Part shown: positions 49,125 through 59,129 of the stretch, one piece after another
How the letters are laid out: each line of letters opens with the position of its first letter
How positions within the stretch are numbered: position 1 is the stretch's first letter
Source of the DNA: Comamonas sp. BIGb0152
GTDB taxonomy: Bacteria; Pseudomonadota; Gammaproteobacteria; Burkholderiales; Burkholderiaceae_C
DNA: 64,000 nt
Assembly (NCBI RefSeq): GCF_024809975.1
Contig: NZ_JANUDY010000006.1
Coordinates: forward strand, 1-64,000
Reading direction: 5' to 3'
Notes under the pieces: model-generated
The model's database searches: none
The model's input: only the letters and a program-made list of their open reading frames with translations
Told to the model about the DNA's origin: nothing
Position numbers and translations under genes: made by a program

Positions 49125-50104
49125 GGCGCCGCCACGGGCTGCCTGTCGTCACCCAGGATCTGGCCGGGCTGCAACGCATGGCCACGCAAAAAATCTGCGG
49201 CCTGCAAACGCTTGCCACCCGGCCGCTGCAGCGCGGTGATGCGCAAGGCCCCCTCGCCGCAGGCGACCACAATGCCCTGGCCATCGGCGGCCAGAATCTG
49301 GCCAGGGACGGTATCCGCTGGCGCTTGCCGCTCAGGCTGCGCAGCCCAAATCTTGACCACTTCATCGCCGACCAAGGTAGAGGCCGCCGGAAAGGGGTTG
49401 AAAGCACGCACGCGGCGGTCAATCTGCTCGGCGTTGAGGGCCCAGTCGATCGCGCTTTCTGCCTTTTCGATCTTGTGGGCGTAGGTGATGCCATCGGCCG
49501 GCTGCGGCACGCGCTGCAAGCGGTCCTCGGCACTCAAGGCCAGCGCCTGCACCAGCATGCGGCCACCCAGGTCGGCCAGCTTGTCGTGCAGGCTGGCGGT
49601 GGTGTCATCGGCCGCAATAGTCAGTGCTTCGACCAGGCACATGTCGCCGGTATCCAGGCCCGCATCCATCTGCATGATGGTGACGCCGGTCTGGGCATCG
49701 CCCGCCTCAATCGCGCGGTGAATGGGCGCGGCCCCGCGCCAGCGCGGCAGCAGGCTGGCATGGATGTTGAGGCAGCCCTTGGCAGGCAGATCCAGCACCC
49801 ATTGCGGCAGGATCAAACCGTAGGCGGCGACGACCATCACATCGGGCTGGGCCGCCAGCAGGGCATCGCGGGCGGCGGCGGCTTCTTCCGGGTATTTGCC
49901 ATCCAGGCGCAGGCTGCGCGGCTGGCTGACGGCGATGCCGTGCGCCAGCGCGCATTGCTTGACGGGTGAGGCCTGCAGCTTCATGCCACGGCCGGCGGGC
50001 CGGTCCGGCTGGGTGAGCACCAGCGGCACCTCGTGGCCGGCGGCCAGCAACTGCTCCAGGGCCACACGGGCAAATTCCGGCGTGCCGGCGAAAACTACTT
50101 TCAT
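49121..50104 (-). CDS. fmt: methionyl-tRNA formyltransferase
   Basis: This 327-residue enzyme formylates initiator Met-tRNA using 10-formyl-tetrahydrofolate. Seen features are [16 protein letters not shown] at the start, the folate/catalytic segment [41 protein letters not shown], and the C-terminal tRNA-binding domain with [11 protein letters not shown]. It is downstream of def and the BamE-like lipoprotein gene and overlaps azlC. Confidence 0.96.
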   Translation of the reverse strand: MKVVFAGTPEFARVALEQLLAAGHEVPLVLTQPDRPAGRGMKLQASPVKQCALAHGIAVSQPRSLRLDGKYPEEAAAARDALLAAQPDVMVVAAYGLILPQWVLDLPAKGCLNIHASLLPRWRGAAPIHRAIEAGDAQTGVTIMQMDAGLDTGDMCLVEALTIAADDTTASLHDKLADLGGRMLVQALALSAEDRLQRVPQPADGITYAHKIEKAESAIDWALNAEQIDRRVRAFNPFPAASTLVGDEVVKIWAAQPERQAPADTVPGQILAADGQGIVVACGEGALRITALQRPGGKRLQAADFLRGHALQPGQILGDDRQPVAAP

Positions 50105-50157
50105 GTCTTTTTTTTGGGGTAAGGGGCACGCTGCGATCAGGCAGCGCAGACCAGCCG

Positions 50158-50682
50158 TCAATCGCGCTGGCGGGGCTCGGGCAAAGGCTCGTCCATGAAC
50201 ATCAGCTTTTGCACCAGACCTTGCGGATCGACGTGCACATGCGCGAATCGCTTAATGCCATTGTCCCAGAACCGGTAGGTCCAAACCTGTCCCTTGAAGC
50301 TCCAGACGCTGGTGATTTCCATCGGCGGGCCAAAATCCTGCATCAGCTGCTGCACGCTGAACTGCCCCAGCGGGATGGCGCCAAAGTTCTCGGCCGTCAG
50401 CACCTGGGTGGTGGTCTGCAATTGGCCATCGGCGCCAAAGCGCAGCTGGTAGGCCTCGCGCCCCATCGGCTGGGTGGAGTACAGCCAGCGCTCAGCGCCG
50501 CCATCGAGCTTGGTCACCGCATAGGCGGGGCCCAGCTTGGCCTGCACTTCCTGCTGGCTGCTGCCGGGTTTGAATTGGGTGGGATAGGCACAGCCCGCCA
50601 AGGCCGCACACAGCACGAACAGCACCAGCGCGCCCCACGCGCGGCCCGGCAGCCAGCTCCGTGAAGATCGCGTGGTGTGCAT
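50158..50682 (-). CDS. BamE/SmpA-like lipoprotein in the def-fmt operon
   Basis: This is a 174-residue lipoprotein. The signal ends in the lipobox LAGC (Cys31). The mature protein appears to have two related alpha-beta units: [20 protein letters not shown] then RFGADGQL, and [21 protein letters not shown] then HVDPQGLV. These resemble the SmpA/OmlA (BamE-like) fold. Its ATG lies one base past the def stop, and fmt follows after 53 bases. Function is unknown; a part in outer-membrane assembly is possible by fold. Confidence 0.82.
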   Translation of the reverse strand: MHTTRSSRSWLPGRAWGALVLFVLCAALAGCAYPTQFKPGSSQQEVQAKLGPAYAVTKLDGGAERWLYSTQPMGREAYQLRFGADGQLQTTTQVLTAENFGAIPLGQFSVQQLMQDFGPPMEITSVWSFKGQVWTYRFWDNGIKRFAHVHVDPQGLVQKLMFMDEPLPEPRQRD

Positions 50683-50683
50683 A

Positions 50684-51205
50684 TCAGTCCTTGGCGTCGG
50701 CCAGTTCGCGCTTTTGCTGCTTGACCAGCTTGGACTTGATGCGGTTGCGCTTGAGGGGCGAGAGGTATTCGACAAACACCTTGCCCAGCAGGTGGTCCAT
50801 TTCGTGCTGGATGCAGATGGCCAGCAGGCCTTCGGCGTCGATCTCGCGGCTGTTGCCGTTCTCGTCGAGCGCCTTGATCTTGACCGCCACCGAGCGCTCC
50901 ACACCGTCATAAATGCCGGGCACCGACAGGCAGCCTTCATCGCCGAGCTGCTTTTCATCGCTGGCCCAAAGGATTTCCGGGTTGATGATGGTCAGGGGCT
51001 GGTCGCGCTCTTCAGAAACATCGATGACCACCACGCGCTCATGCACGTCGATCTGCGTGGCTGCCAGGCCAATACCGCTGGCGTCGTACATGGTGGCCAG
51101 CATGTCCTGGACCAGCGCACGGATGCGGTCATCGACAACGGCCACAGGCTTGGCGACCTTGTGCAGGCGGGGATCGGGGTAGCAGAGAATCGGGAGGATA
51201 GACAT
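50684..51205 (-). CDS. def: peptide deformylase
   Basis: This 173-residue metalloenzyme removes the N-formyl group from nascent proteins. The three motifs are present: [16 protein letters not shown] with the metal-binding Cys, and HEMDHLLG with the two histidines. The start is set at 51205 ([10 protein letters not shown]); an ATG three codons earlier is possible. It heads the operon def - lipoprotein - fmt - azlC - azlD and faces the LysM gene across 171 bases. Confidence 0.96.
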   Translation of the reverse strand: MSILPILCYPDPRLHKVAKPVAVVDDRIRALVQDMLATMYDASGIGLAATQIDVHERVVVIDVSEERDQPLTIINPEILWASDEKQLGDEGCLSVPGIYDGVERSVAVKIKALDENGNSREIDAEGLLAICIQHEMDHLLGKVFVEYLSPLKRNRIKSKLVKQQKRELADAKD

Positions 51206-51276
51206 AGTTTTCACTGGTGAATGTCGTTATTTTCGCCACTTTTGCCCATCAATGCCCAGATGGCTTGCAATAATCA

Positions 51277-51288
51277 TTGATCGATCAA
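51277..51288. promoter_or_regulatory. 12-bp perfect palindrome between def and the LysM gene
   Basis: TTGATCGATCAA is a perfect palindrome lying 72 bases from the def start and 88 bases from the LysM start. Its AT-rich surroundings suggest promoter DNA. No regulator is known. Confidence 0.35.
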
Positions 51289-51376
51289 GGGCTTGGCCCG
51301 AGAATCAGAGGCAATTACAAACATTGACAGCAGGCCCACTGTGGCCTGCGAGCGACTGAGAGGGAGTCACCCGGCC

Positions 51377-52600
51377 ATGCGAGCAACCACTACGCCCCTG
51401 TTCCACCATTTGCGCAACAGCGCCGTTGCAGCCGCCTGCTTGGCCTGCGTCGGCACCAGCGCCTGGGCCGCAACCCCGGCCGCGCAGTTGCCGGTAACCG
51501 CACAGCAGCGCAGCACCGCCCAGCAAGTGGCCGCACAGGGCATCCCCGAGGCTGACCTGGTCGCCAACGCTCCCGATACCTATGTCGTCAAGCGTGGTGA
51601 CACGCTCTGGGACATCTCCCGCGTCTACCTGCAGCAGCCCTGGCGCTGGCCCGCACTGTGGGGCATGAACCTGCAGTCCATTGCCAATCCGCACCTGATC
51701 TACCCCGGCCAGACCTTGTACCTGGAGCGCCGCAACGGCATGGCGCGCCTGGTCACTTCGCGCTCGGGCGAGGACGAAGTCATCCGCATTTCGCCGCGCG
51801 TGCGCAGCCAAAGCCTGTCGGGTACCGCCCTGCCGGCCGTCAACCAGCGCCTGATCGAGGCCTTCCTGGTCGAGCCCGAGGTGCTGGCCGAGGGCGAGAA
51901 CGACAAAGCGCCCCGCCTGGTCGGTGCCGCCCAGGAGCGCGCCCTGCTGTCGCCCGGCGACCGCGTCTATGGCCGCTCGGGCGACCAGTCGCTGGAGATG
52001 GGACAAGAGCGCCAGTACTACCGCGTGTTCCGGAATGCCGTGCCGATGGTCGACCCGGAAACGAAGGCCATCCTGGGCTATGAGGCCCAGTACCTGGGCA
52101 AGGTACAGCTGGTGGCCAGCGAGCGCCAGGAGACGACCCTGGATGCCAAGGGCCGTGCGCACACCGATCCCGTGCCCGCCTCGCTCGATATCACTGCTGT
52201 CAAGGAAGAGATCCGCATTGGCGACAAGCTGCTGCCGATGCCGCGCGTCAATGTCACCAGCTATGTGCCGCATGCGCCCGACGAGCACCTGCAAGGCAGT
52301 GTGCTGTCCATCTACGGCAGCAACAGCGTGGCCTATGCGTCGCGCAACAGCGTGATTGCGATCAATCGCGGCCAGGCTGACGGCGTGGAGCTGGGCCATG
52401 TGTTCCGCTTGATGACACGCGGCGCACGCATCAAGGACAAGACCGACAGCGACCAGACCGTCATCAAGCTGCCCAACGAGGCCAATGGCCTGGCCATGGT
52501 CTTCCGCACTTTTGACAAAGTGTCCTATGCGCTGATCCTGGAAGCCAAGGAAGGGGTGAAAGTGGGCGATGCCCTCATCTCCCCGGACTACCGCCAATAA
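51377..52600 (+). CDS. LysM-domain exported protein
   Basis: This is a 407-residue protein with a signal peptide ending near SAWA-AT. Residues about 63-117 form a LysM peptidoglycan-binding domain (YVVKRGDTLWDISRVYLQQPWRWPALW, IYPGQTLYL). The remaining 280 residues are beta-rich, with repeated short strands and no recognised catalytic motif. The start 51377 has a moderately distant AGGGAG. dprA follows 29 bases downstream, a pairing seen in many beta- and gammaproteobacteria. It is probably a periplasmic or envelope protein of unknown function. Confidence 0.88.
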   Translation: MRATTTPLFHHLRNSAVAAACLACVGTSAWAATPAAQLPVTAQQRSTAQQVAAQGIPEADLVANAPDTYVVKRGDTLWDISRVYLQQPWRWPALWGMNLQSIANPHLIYPGQTLYLERRNGMARLVTSRSGEDEVIRISPRVRSQSLSGTALPAVNQRLIEAFLVEPEVLAEGENDKAPRLVGAAQERALLSPGDRVYGRSGDQSLEMGQERQYYRVFRNAVPMVDPETKAILGYEAQYLGKVQLVASERQETTLDAKGRAHTDPVPASLDITAVKEEIRIGDKLLPMPRVNVTSYVPHAPDEHLQGSVLSIYGSNSVAYASRNSVIAINRGQADGVELGHVFRLMTRGARIKDKTDSDQTVIKLPNEANGLAMVFRTFDKVSYALILEAKEGVKVGDALISPDYRQ

Positions 52601-52629
52601 CCCGGCACCCGGAAGAGCGGCTCTTGCCC

Positions 52630-53796
52630 ATGACTGAACAAGAGCTGCATGACTGGATTCGACTGACCGCCACGCCCGGACTGGGCAATACCGCCATTCG
52701 GCGGCTGCTGGCGCGCTTTGGTTTGCCCAGTGCAGTACTGGCCCAAACCAGCGCCCAGCTCGAAAGCTGCATCAGCGCCGCGCAGGCCCAGGCCTTGCTC
52801 CACCCCGGCGAGGCCTTGCGCAGCCTGCAAACGGCCACCTGGGCCTGGCTAAACTCCGCACCGGCGCCGCTCAAGCGGCAGGTGCTGGTGTTGGGCGACC
52901 CGGATTACCCGCCCGCCTTGCTGGAAACCGCCGATCCGCCGGCCCTCCTCTACATCACCGGCCACGCCCGCTGGCTGGACAACCCCCAGCAGCGCCTGGC
53001 CTGGCCCAGCAAGGCACTGGCCATGGTCGGCAGCCGCAACCCCACACCCCAGGGCGCACAAAATGCCCGGGCCTTTGCGCAAACCCTGGTACGCCAGGGC
53101 GTGACCGTTGTCTCGGGCCTGGCCCTGGGCATCGATGCCGCCGCCCATGCCGGCGCGCTGGAGGCGGCGACAGGCCAACAGCCCGCCACCATTGCCGTGA
53201 TCGGCACCGGCATCGACCGGGTCTACCCCCGGGCCAACCACGCGCTGGCCGCACAGATCGCCGAGCAGGGCTGGATCGTCAGCGAATACCACCTGGGCAC
53301 GCCCCCGCTGGCGCAGAACTTCCCCAAACGCAACCGCTTGATCGCCGGCCTGGCCAGCGGCACCTTGGTGGTCGAAGCCGCTACCGCCTCCGGCTCGCTG
53401 GTGACCGCACGTCTGGCCAGCGAACAGGGGCGCGAGGTGTTTGCGATTCCTGGCTCCATCCACGCGCCGCAAAGCAAAGGCTGCCACGCGCTGATCCGCC
53501 AAGGCGCCAAGCTGGTGGAATCGGTGGAAGATATTCTGGAAGAGCTACCAGCACTGGGGCTTGCCACACCCCCACAGCCAGCAGTGACGACAGCGGAGAC
53601 ACCGCCCGGCAGCACCGAAAAAGAAGACGCGGGCCTGCTGCAGGCGCTGGGTTTTGATCCCGTTGATCTGGATACGTTGTGCAACCGCACCGGCATCGAT
53701 ATCGCCAGTCTGCAAATCCAGCTACTGGAACTGGAGCTTACAGGCCAGGTAGCGCGCCTGCCCGGTGGGCTGTTTCAGCGCTTGGCGGCCAGCTAA
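52630..53796 (+). CDS. dprA: DNA-processing protein DprA
   Basis: This 388-residue protein loads RecA onto incoming single-stranded DNA in natural transformation. Its Rossmann-like core carries SGLALGIDAAAHAGAL, VIGTGIDRVYPRAN, FPKRNRLIAGLASGTLVVEAA and GREVFAIPGS. The C-terminal part is the winged-helix region (DPVDLDTLCNRTGIDIASLQIQLLELELTG). An upstream TTG at 52624 in frame is possible; ATG 52630 is chosen. It converges on the DUF1631 gene with 12 bases between stops. Confidence 0.95.
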   Translation: MTEQELHDWIRLTATPGLGNTAIRRLLARFGLPSAVLAQTSAQLESCISAAQAQALLHPGEALRSLQTATWAWLNSAPAPLKRQVLVLGDPDYPPALLETADPPALLYITGHARWLDNPQQRLAWPSKALAMVGSRNPTPQGAQNARAFAQTLVRQGVTVVSGLALGIDAAAHAGALEAATGQQPATIAVIGTGIDRVYPRANHALAAQIAEQGWIVSEYHLGTPPLAQNFPKRNRLIAGLASGTLVVEAATASGSLVTARLASEQGREVFAIPGSIHAPQSKGCHALIRQGAKLVESVEDILEELPALGLATPPQPAVTTAETPPGSTEKEDAGLLQALGFDPVDLDTLCNRTGIDIASLQIQLLELELTGQVARLPGGLFQRLAAS

Positions 53797-53808
53797 ATCC
53801 GGCAGCCC

Positions 53809-56172
53809 TTACTGCAAAAGCCGCTCGGGGTTGGCCTCGATCTTGGCCAGCGCATCGCGCGCGGCGCGGGCCGTGATGCCTTCGGCATCGCGCGGCAGCA
53901 GCAGGCCGGCCTGCAGGTAGTGGCCCATGCGCCGCATCTGGAACAAAAAGCAAGAGCCGCTGAGTGCCGCAAACAAATGCAGCTGCCTGTGTTGGCTGTG
54001 CCAGACATACTGCACCTGCAGCGGGCTGGCATTGTGGTCCAGCAGGAACCAGTTGCCCAGCGACAGGTTCTTGGCCCACTCCAACACCTCGGGCTGCACC
54101 AGCGCACCATCATCGGCGATGACCTGGATATGGCTGGTGTCGATGCCCAGCATCAGCTCGATGCTCTCGGCGCTGAGCGGGTATTCCTCGGTCACCACCT
54201 CGTCGAGGGCATCTTCCAGATGTGCCAGACGCTCGGCCAGTGCGACGATGTGCTCTTGCGGAATCTCGTTGGTCTTGGCCAGAAAGGCCTCGGCCACGAT
54301 GTCCATCAGGCTCTTGATCATCTCGTCCTGGCGCTCGCCCACGGTGTTGGACAAGGTCAGGCCCTGGCGCAAAACGGTTTGCAGCAGTGGCAGCTGGCGG
54401 ATCACCTTGGCGCGCTCTTCCTTGCTGGGCTTGGCAGACGCGGACCAGACCAGGTCGAGCGCTGCCTTTTTGAATTTTTGCGTGTTCTCGTGCTCGGCAC
54501 CAAAGCGGATGGCCGACATGGCCAGCACATCGGACCACTGCTTGAACAGGAACTCCCGAACATCGCTATCCACCGGCATCTCCAGCAGCATGTCGCGCAG
54601 CTGGATGGTGTATTGGATAGCCAGCGTTTCCTTTTGCTCGATCTGCTGGGCCAGGCTCACCAGCTCGCGCGCGGTGGCGGTCTGGCCGGTCAGGTTTTTC
54701 TCCAGGAATTTCTGGAACTCCTTGAGCACCAGCTGGAACACGCGGCTGCCCGTATCCGGGTACTGTTCGATGACCTGCACCACGCGCTTGACCTCGGACT
54801 CCAAGGTCGTGCCATTCAGTGCGGCAGACTCAAAACCCAGCACGCAGGCGCCCATGCGGTCAATCAACTGGCGCGCCGGGTGCTCGGTGTCGTTGAAGAA
54901 GGCCGGCTCAGCCAGCGCAACGCGCAGCACCGGCACCTGCAGGCGCGCAAACCAGATGCGGATACCGGCGGGAATGCGGTCTTCATTCAGAATGCTCTGG
55001 AACATCAAGGCGATGATCTCGATGATCGCCTTTTCCTCATCGGACGAGGCCACACTCTTGAGCGCCGAGGACTGCTGGCGCACTGCCAGCGCCACGGGTG
55101 CCACGATCTGCCCGGGGTCGAAATCATCATCGGCCGGCGCGGTATGGAACCAGGCCGACTGGATCGCCGTGGGCGGTGATACCAAGGCATGCTGCAGGGC
55201 CGGCGATATCACATAACCGCCACCTTCACCCAAGGAGGCGCGCACGGAGGTCGGTCCCCCATTGGAGCGCCCGCCCGCAACGCCATGCAAAAAGCCGCGC
55301 AGCTGGGCCAGCACACCATGGCTTTTTTGCCGGGTGGCGCCCATCGCCACCCAACCGGGCGCGCCAGCGCCGCCTGCGGGCATCAAGCCCGAAGGCATGC
55401 TGGCGGCACCCGAGGCTGCGCCCGCTGCGGGCATGCCGCCCATCTGATGGGCAGCACCGGCGGCAGCAGCCATAGCGGCGGCTGCGGGCGCATGGCGCTC
55501 ACTCTCAGTGCGTTTGATGCGGTAGCTGCGCAGCTCGTCTTCCGTGGCGGCACCTTGCTCGTCGTAGAAGCGCCGCACTGCGGTGTAGCCGCTGATGCCC
55601 AGCTGCGCCAAGGCCTCCAGCAGCGGAGCCCACAACAGGTCCAATGTTTTGCGGCTGAGCCCGGCGCCTTCCCAGCCCTCAATCAGCTTGAGGCACCAGG
55701 TCTCCGGGCGAATGGCATCGGCGGGGCCCAGCTCCTGGTCTTCCAGAAACTGGGTCACACGGCGGACGCTGTCCAGCTCCAGCGCGACCAGCTCCAGCAG
55801 TTGCGCCGCCAGGCGCGATGCGATGATACGGCCCTCGATGGCCTCATTGCTGACCAGCTCAAAACTGGTGATCGTGGTCGTCGCGACCGGTTCGGGAATG
55901 GCCTCGCCGGCCAACAAACTCTGGCGCAGCAGCTTGTTGGTAGCGTCCAGCCAGGCCTGCTGCCGGCTGTCAAATTCGGCAACCGCAGCCGACAGCGCCA
56001 CGTGCGAGCGCGCGGGATCGGTACTGGGCCTGGCCATGATCTGGAGCAGCTCGGCACGCAAGCGTGTTGCCACCCCAGGCAACCCCACACACAAGCCCCC
56101 GACAAATCTCAGCCGTGCTTCACGAGCCAGCTTTTTTTGCCAGGTGCGATGGTGCGAGGGTGCAACAGCCAC
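53809..56172 (-). CDS. DUF1631 protein
   Basis: This is a 787-residue cytoplasmic protein of the DUF1631 family, sometimes mislabelled thymidine phosphorylase. It is almost entirely helical with an Ala/Gly-rich low-complexity region (about 235-310) and a C-terminal beta-rich domain (SLGNWFLLDHNASPLQVQYVWHS), which resembles PilZ-like or regulator-like folds. It is preceded by secF, 29 bases upstream on the same strand. The GTG at 56172 is used; an in-frame ATG at 56037 is an alternative. Function is unknown. Confidence 0.82.
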   Translation of the reverse strand: MAVAPSHHRTWQKKLAREARLRFVGGLCVGLPGVATRLRAELLQIMARPSTDPARSHVALSAAVAEFDSRQQAWLDATNKLLRQSLLAGEAIPEPVATTTITSFELVSNEAIEGRIIASRLAAQLLELVALELDSVRRVTQFLEDQELGPADAIRPETWCLKLIEGWEGAGLSRKTLDLLWAPLLEALAQLGISGYTAVRRFYDEQGAATEDELRSYRIKRTESERHAPAAAAMAAAAGAAHQMGGMPAAGAASGAASMPSGLMPAGGAGAPGWVAMGATRQKSHGVLAQLRGFLHGVAGGRSNGGPTSVRASLGEGGGYVISPALQHALVSPPTAIQSAWFHTAPADDDFDPGQIVAPVALAVRQQSSALKSVASSDEEKAIIEIIALMFQSILNEDRIPAGIRIWFARLQVPVLRVALAEPAFFNDTEHPARQLIDRMGACVLGFESAALNGTTLESEVKRVVQVIEQYPDTGSRVFQLVLKEFQKFLEKNLTGQTATARELVSLAQQIEQKETLAIQYTIQLRDMLLEMPVDSDVREFLFKQWSDVLAMSAIRFGAEHENTQKFKKAALDLVWSASAKPSKEERAKVIRQLPLLQTVLRQGLTLSNTVGERQDEMIKSLMDIVAEAFLAKTNEIPQEHIVALAERLAHLEDALDEVVTEEYPLSAESIELMLGIDTSHIQVIADDGALVQPEVLEWAKNLSLGNWFLLDHNASPLQVQYVWHSQHRQLHLFAALSGSCFLFQMRRMGHYLQAGLLLPRDAEGITARAARDALAKIEANPERLLQ

Positions 56173-56201
56173 AGAAATCCCATCCCTTTTATCGGTCTGC
56201 T

Positions 56202-57152
56202 TTATACCGAGGCCCCGGCATTGGGGTCATTCGGGTCCAGATCCTTCTGGGTCACCTTGACCAGGTCTTCCCGCTTGACACCCAGCCACATGGCAATGGC
56301 CGCGGCCACGAACACGGACGAGTAGATACCAAAAAGAATACCAATGGTCAGCGCCAACGCAAAGTAATGCAAGCTGGCACCGCCAAACAGGAACATCGAC
56401 AGCACCATCGCCTCGGTGGAGGCATGGGTGATGATGGTCCGGCTCATCGTCGAGGTGATGGCGTGGTCGATCACTTCTGGCGTATCGAGCTTGCGGAACT
56501 TGCGGAAAGCCTCGCGGATCCGGTCAAAGATCACCACTGACTCGTTGACGGAGTACCCCAGCACGGCCAGCACCCCGGCCAGCACGGCCAGCGAGAACTC
56601 CCACTGGAAGAAGGCAAAAAAGCCCAGGATGATCACCACGTCATGCAAGTTGGCAACCGCTGCGGCCACGCCGAACTTCCATTCGAAGCGCACGGCCAGG
56701 TAGAGCACGATGCCCAGCACCACAGCGCCCAGCGCCATCAGGCCGCCGTGCACCAGCTCTTCACCCACCGACGGGCCGACGAACTCGCTGCGCAGCAAGC
56801 TGACCCCAGGGTCGGCAGCCTTGAGCGCACCCATGACCTTTTCACCCTGTTGGGCGGTGGTCACGCCTTTTTCCAGCGGCAGGCGGATCATCACGCGGTC
56901 GGCACTGCCAACGTTCTGCACAAGGATGTCCTGGTAGCCCAGCGATGCCACCTGCTCGCGGATCTTGCCCACGTCAGCGGGCTGCTCATAAGCCACCTGC
57001 ATGACGGTACCGCCCGTGAACTCCACCGACAGGTGCAAACCACGTGTGGTCAGGAAAAAGACAGCCAGGACGAAGGTGATGACCGAAATCGCGTTGAGCA
57101 CCAACGCGTATTTCATGAAGGGGATGTCTTTTTTGATACGGAAGAATTCCAT
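56202..57152 (-). CDS. secF: Sec translocon accessory protein SecF
   Basis: This 316-residue, six-helix inner-membrane protein works with SecD to use the proton gradient for late protein export. TRGLHLSVEFTGGTVMQV is the first periplasmic domain start, and LGYSVNESVVIFDRIRE with SRTIITHAST is the RND-type transmembrane core. AAGGAGG precedes the ATG. secD ends 11 bases upstream. Confidence 0.96.
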   Translation of the reverse strand: MEFFRIKKDIPFMKYALVLNAISVITFVLAVFFLTTRGLHLSVEFTGGTVMQVAYEQPADVGKIREQVASLGYQDILVQNVGSADRVMIRLPLEKGVTTAQQGEKVMGALKAADPGVSLLRSEFVGPSVGEELVHGGLMALGAVVLGIVLYLAVRFEWKFGVAAAVANLHDVVIILGFFAFFQWEFSLAVLAGVLAVLGYSVNESVVIFDRIREAFRKFRKLDTPEVIDHAITSTMSRTIITHASTEAMVLSMFLFGGASLHYFALALTIGILFGIYSSVFVAAAIAMWLGVKREDLVKVTQKDLDPNDPNAGASV

Positions 57153-57163
57153 GGTCTTCCTCC

Positions 57164-59059
57164 TTAACGTTTAGCGGATGCAACGGAGCGGTGGTCATCG
57201 CCCTCGGGCTTCCAGACCTGACCGATGGACACGCTCTTGAGCTTCTTGCGGCGGCCATACCAGAGGTTGACCAGGCCACGTGAGAAGAACACCGCCGAGA
57301 ACATGCTCGTCAAAATACCAATGCAGTGCACCACCGCAAAGCCGCGCACCGGGCCAGAGCCAAAAGCCAGCAAGGCCAGGCCCACGATCAAGGTGGTGAC
57401 GTTGGAGTCCAGAATGGTGTGCCAGGCATGCTCATAGCCGGCATGGATCGCCGTTTGCGGCGATGCACCGGCACGCAATTCCTCGCGCACCCGTTCATTG
57501 ATCAGCACGTTGGAGTCAATGGCCACCCCGATGGCCAGCGCCATAGCGGCAATACCCGGCAAGGTGAGCGTGGCCTGCAGCATCGACAAGATGGCCAGCA
57601 GCAGCAGCACGTTCACCGCCAGCGCGATGGTCGAGACCACGCCGAAGATCATGTAGTAGATGCACATGAACACGGCAATCGCGATAAAGCCGCCGACGAT
57701 GCTCTTGATACCGGCTTCGACGTTCTCTTTGCCCATGCTGGGGCCGATGGTGTATTCCTCGATGATTTCCATCGGCGCGGCCAGCGAGCCGGCGCGCAGC
57801 AGCAGCGAGGTATCGCTGGCTTCCTTGGTGCTCATGCTGCCCGAGATCTGCACCCGGCCGCCACCGATTTCGGAGCGGATCACCGGGGCGGTGACCACCT
57901 GGCCCTTGCCCTTTTCAAACAGCAAGATGGCCATGCGCTTGCCGATGTTCTCGCGCGTGACTTCCTTGAAGATGTTCGCGCCCTTGCCGTCCAGGGTCAG
58001 GTTCACGGTGGCTTCATGGGTCTGGCTGTCAAAACCAGGCTGGGCGTCGTTCAGGTTCTCGCCGGTCAGGATGACCTGCTTTTTCACCACAATCGACTGG
58101 CCATGCGGGTCGCTGTACTTTTCAGAGCCAAAGGGCACCGGGCCGGAGCCTATTTCTGCGGCGCGCGCGTCCGAGCTTTCGTCGACCATGCGCACTTCCA
58201 GCGTTGCCGTGCGGCCCAGGATGTCCTTGGCCTGTGCCGGGTCCTGCACGCCGGGCAGCTGTACCACAATACGGTCAGAGCCTTGCTGCTGGATCACCGG
58301 CTCGGCCACGCCCAGCTCATTGATCCGGTTGTGCAAGGTGGTGATGTTTTGCTTGAGCGCCTGCTCCTGCACGCTGCGCAGCGATTCAGGCTTGATGCTG
58401 GCGCGCACCACATAGGCGCCGCCGCCGGAGCTGACCACATTGGCTTGCAGGTCCGGCATGGTGTCCACAATCAGGTTGCGCACGGTCGTGGCCGTGGCCT
58501 CATCCTGCAGGCGCACTTCCAGTGACTGGCCTTCGCGGTTCACACCGCCGTGGCGGATCTTTTTGTCGCGCAGCGCCAGACGCACATCGCTGGTCAGCGC
58601 CTCGGTGCGCTTGGTCAGCGCAGCCTGCATGTCCACCTGCAAGGTGAAGTGCACGCCACCGCGCAAGTCCAGACCCAGGTACATGGGCTTGGCATGCAAG
58701 GCGGTGAGCCAGGCAGGCGAGCGCGAGATCAGGTTCAGCGCCACCACATAGGAGGGGTCGCTGCTGTCAGGGATCAGAACGCGCTCCAGCACGCCCTTGG
58801 CCTTGAGCTGTTCGTCTTCCTTGTCAAAGCGGGCACGGATCGAGCCGTTTTCCAGCGCGATGCTCAGCGGTTTGACGTCGGCATCGGCCAGCGCCGTTTC
58901 CACACGCTGCTGCAATGCGGAATCGACCGTGACAGTGGCCTTGACCGAGGCAACCTGCACGGCAGGCGCCTCACCAAAAAAGTTGGGCAGGGTGTAAACA
59001 ACCCCTACCAGAAGCGCGATCACAATGATCGCGTACTTCCAGACCGGATAACGGTTCAT
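57164..59059 (-). CDS. secD: Sec translocon accessory protein SecD
   Basis: This 631-residue inner-membrane protein has a large periplasmic domain (about 30-440) and six helices. LDLRGGVHFTLQVD is the SecD signature, with NELGVAEPVIQQQGSDRIVVQLPG in the P1 domain and AIGVAIDSNVLINERVREE in the core. It is the middle gene of yajC-secD-secF, with 70 bases between yajC and secD. Confidence 0.96.
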   Translation of the reverse strand: MNRYPVWKYAIIVIALLVGVVYTLPNFFGEAPAVQVASVKATVTVDSALQQRVETALADADVKPLSIALENGSIRARFDKEDEQLKAKGVLERVLIPDSSDPSYVVALNLISRSPAWLTALHAKPMYLGLDLRGGVHFTLQVDMQAALTKRTEALTSDVRLALRDKKIRHGGVNREGQSLEVRLQDEATATTVRNLIVDTMPDLQANVVSSGGGAYVVRASIKPESLRSVQEQALKQNITTLHNRINELGVAEPVIQQQGSDRIVVQLPGVQDPAQAKDILGRTATLEVRMVDESSDARAAEIGSGPVPFGSEKYSDPHGQSIVVKKQVILTGENLNDAQPGFDSQTHEATVNLTLDGKGANIFKEVTRENIGKRMAILLFEKGKGQVVTAPVIRSEIGGGRVQISGSMSTKEASDTSLLLRAGSLAAPMEIIEEYTIGPSMGKENVEAGIKSIVGGFIAIAVFMCIYYMIFGVVSTIALAVNVLLLLAILSMLQATLTLPGIAAMALAIGVAIDSNVLINERVREELRAGASPQTAIHAGYEHAWHTILDSNVTTLIVGLALLAFGSGPVRGFAVVHCIGILTSMFSAVFFSRGLVNLWYGRRKKLKSVSIGQVWKPEGDDHRSVASAKR

Positions 59060-59129
59060 GATCGCGCTCTTACCTTACGCAAAATAGAAGGCGCAGCTAC
59101 GCTGCGCCAATTGCTGATCCAATGAAGAA

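Noticed and set aside
53809..56172. Naming the DUF1631 gene as thymidine phosphorylase, a label sometimes attached to the family.
   Set aside because: No thymidine phosphorylase motif is present and the helical layout does not fit; the family is best left uncharacterised.
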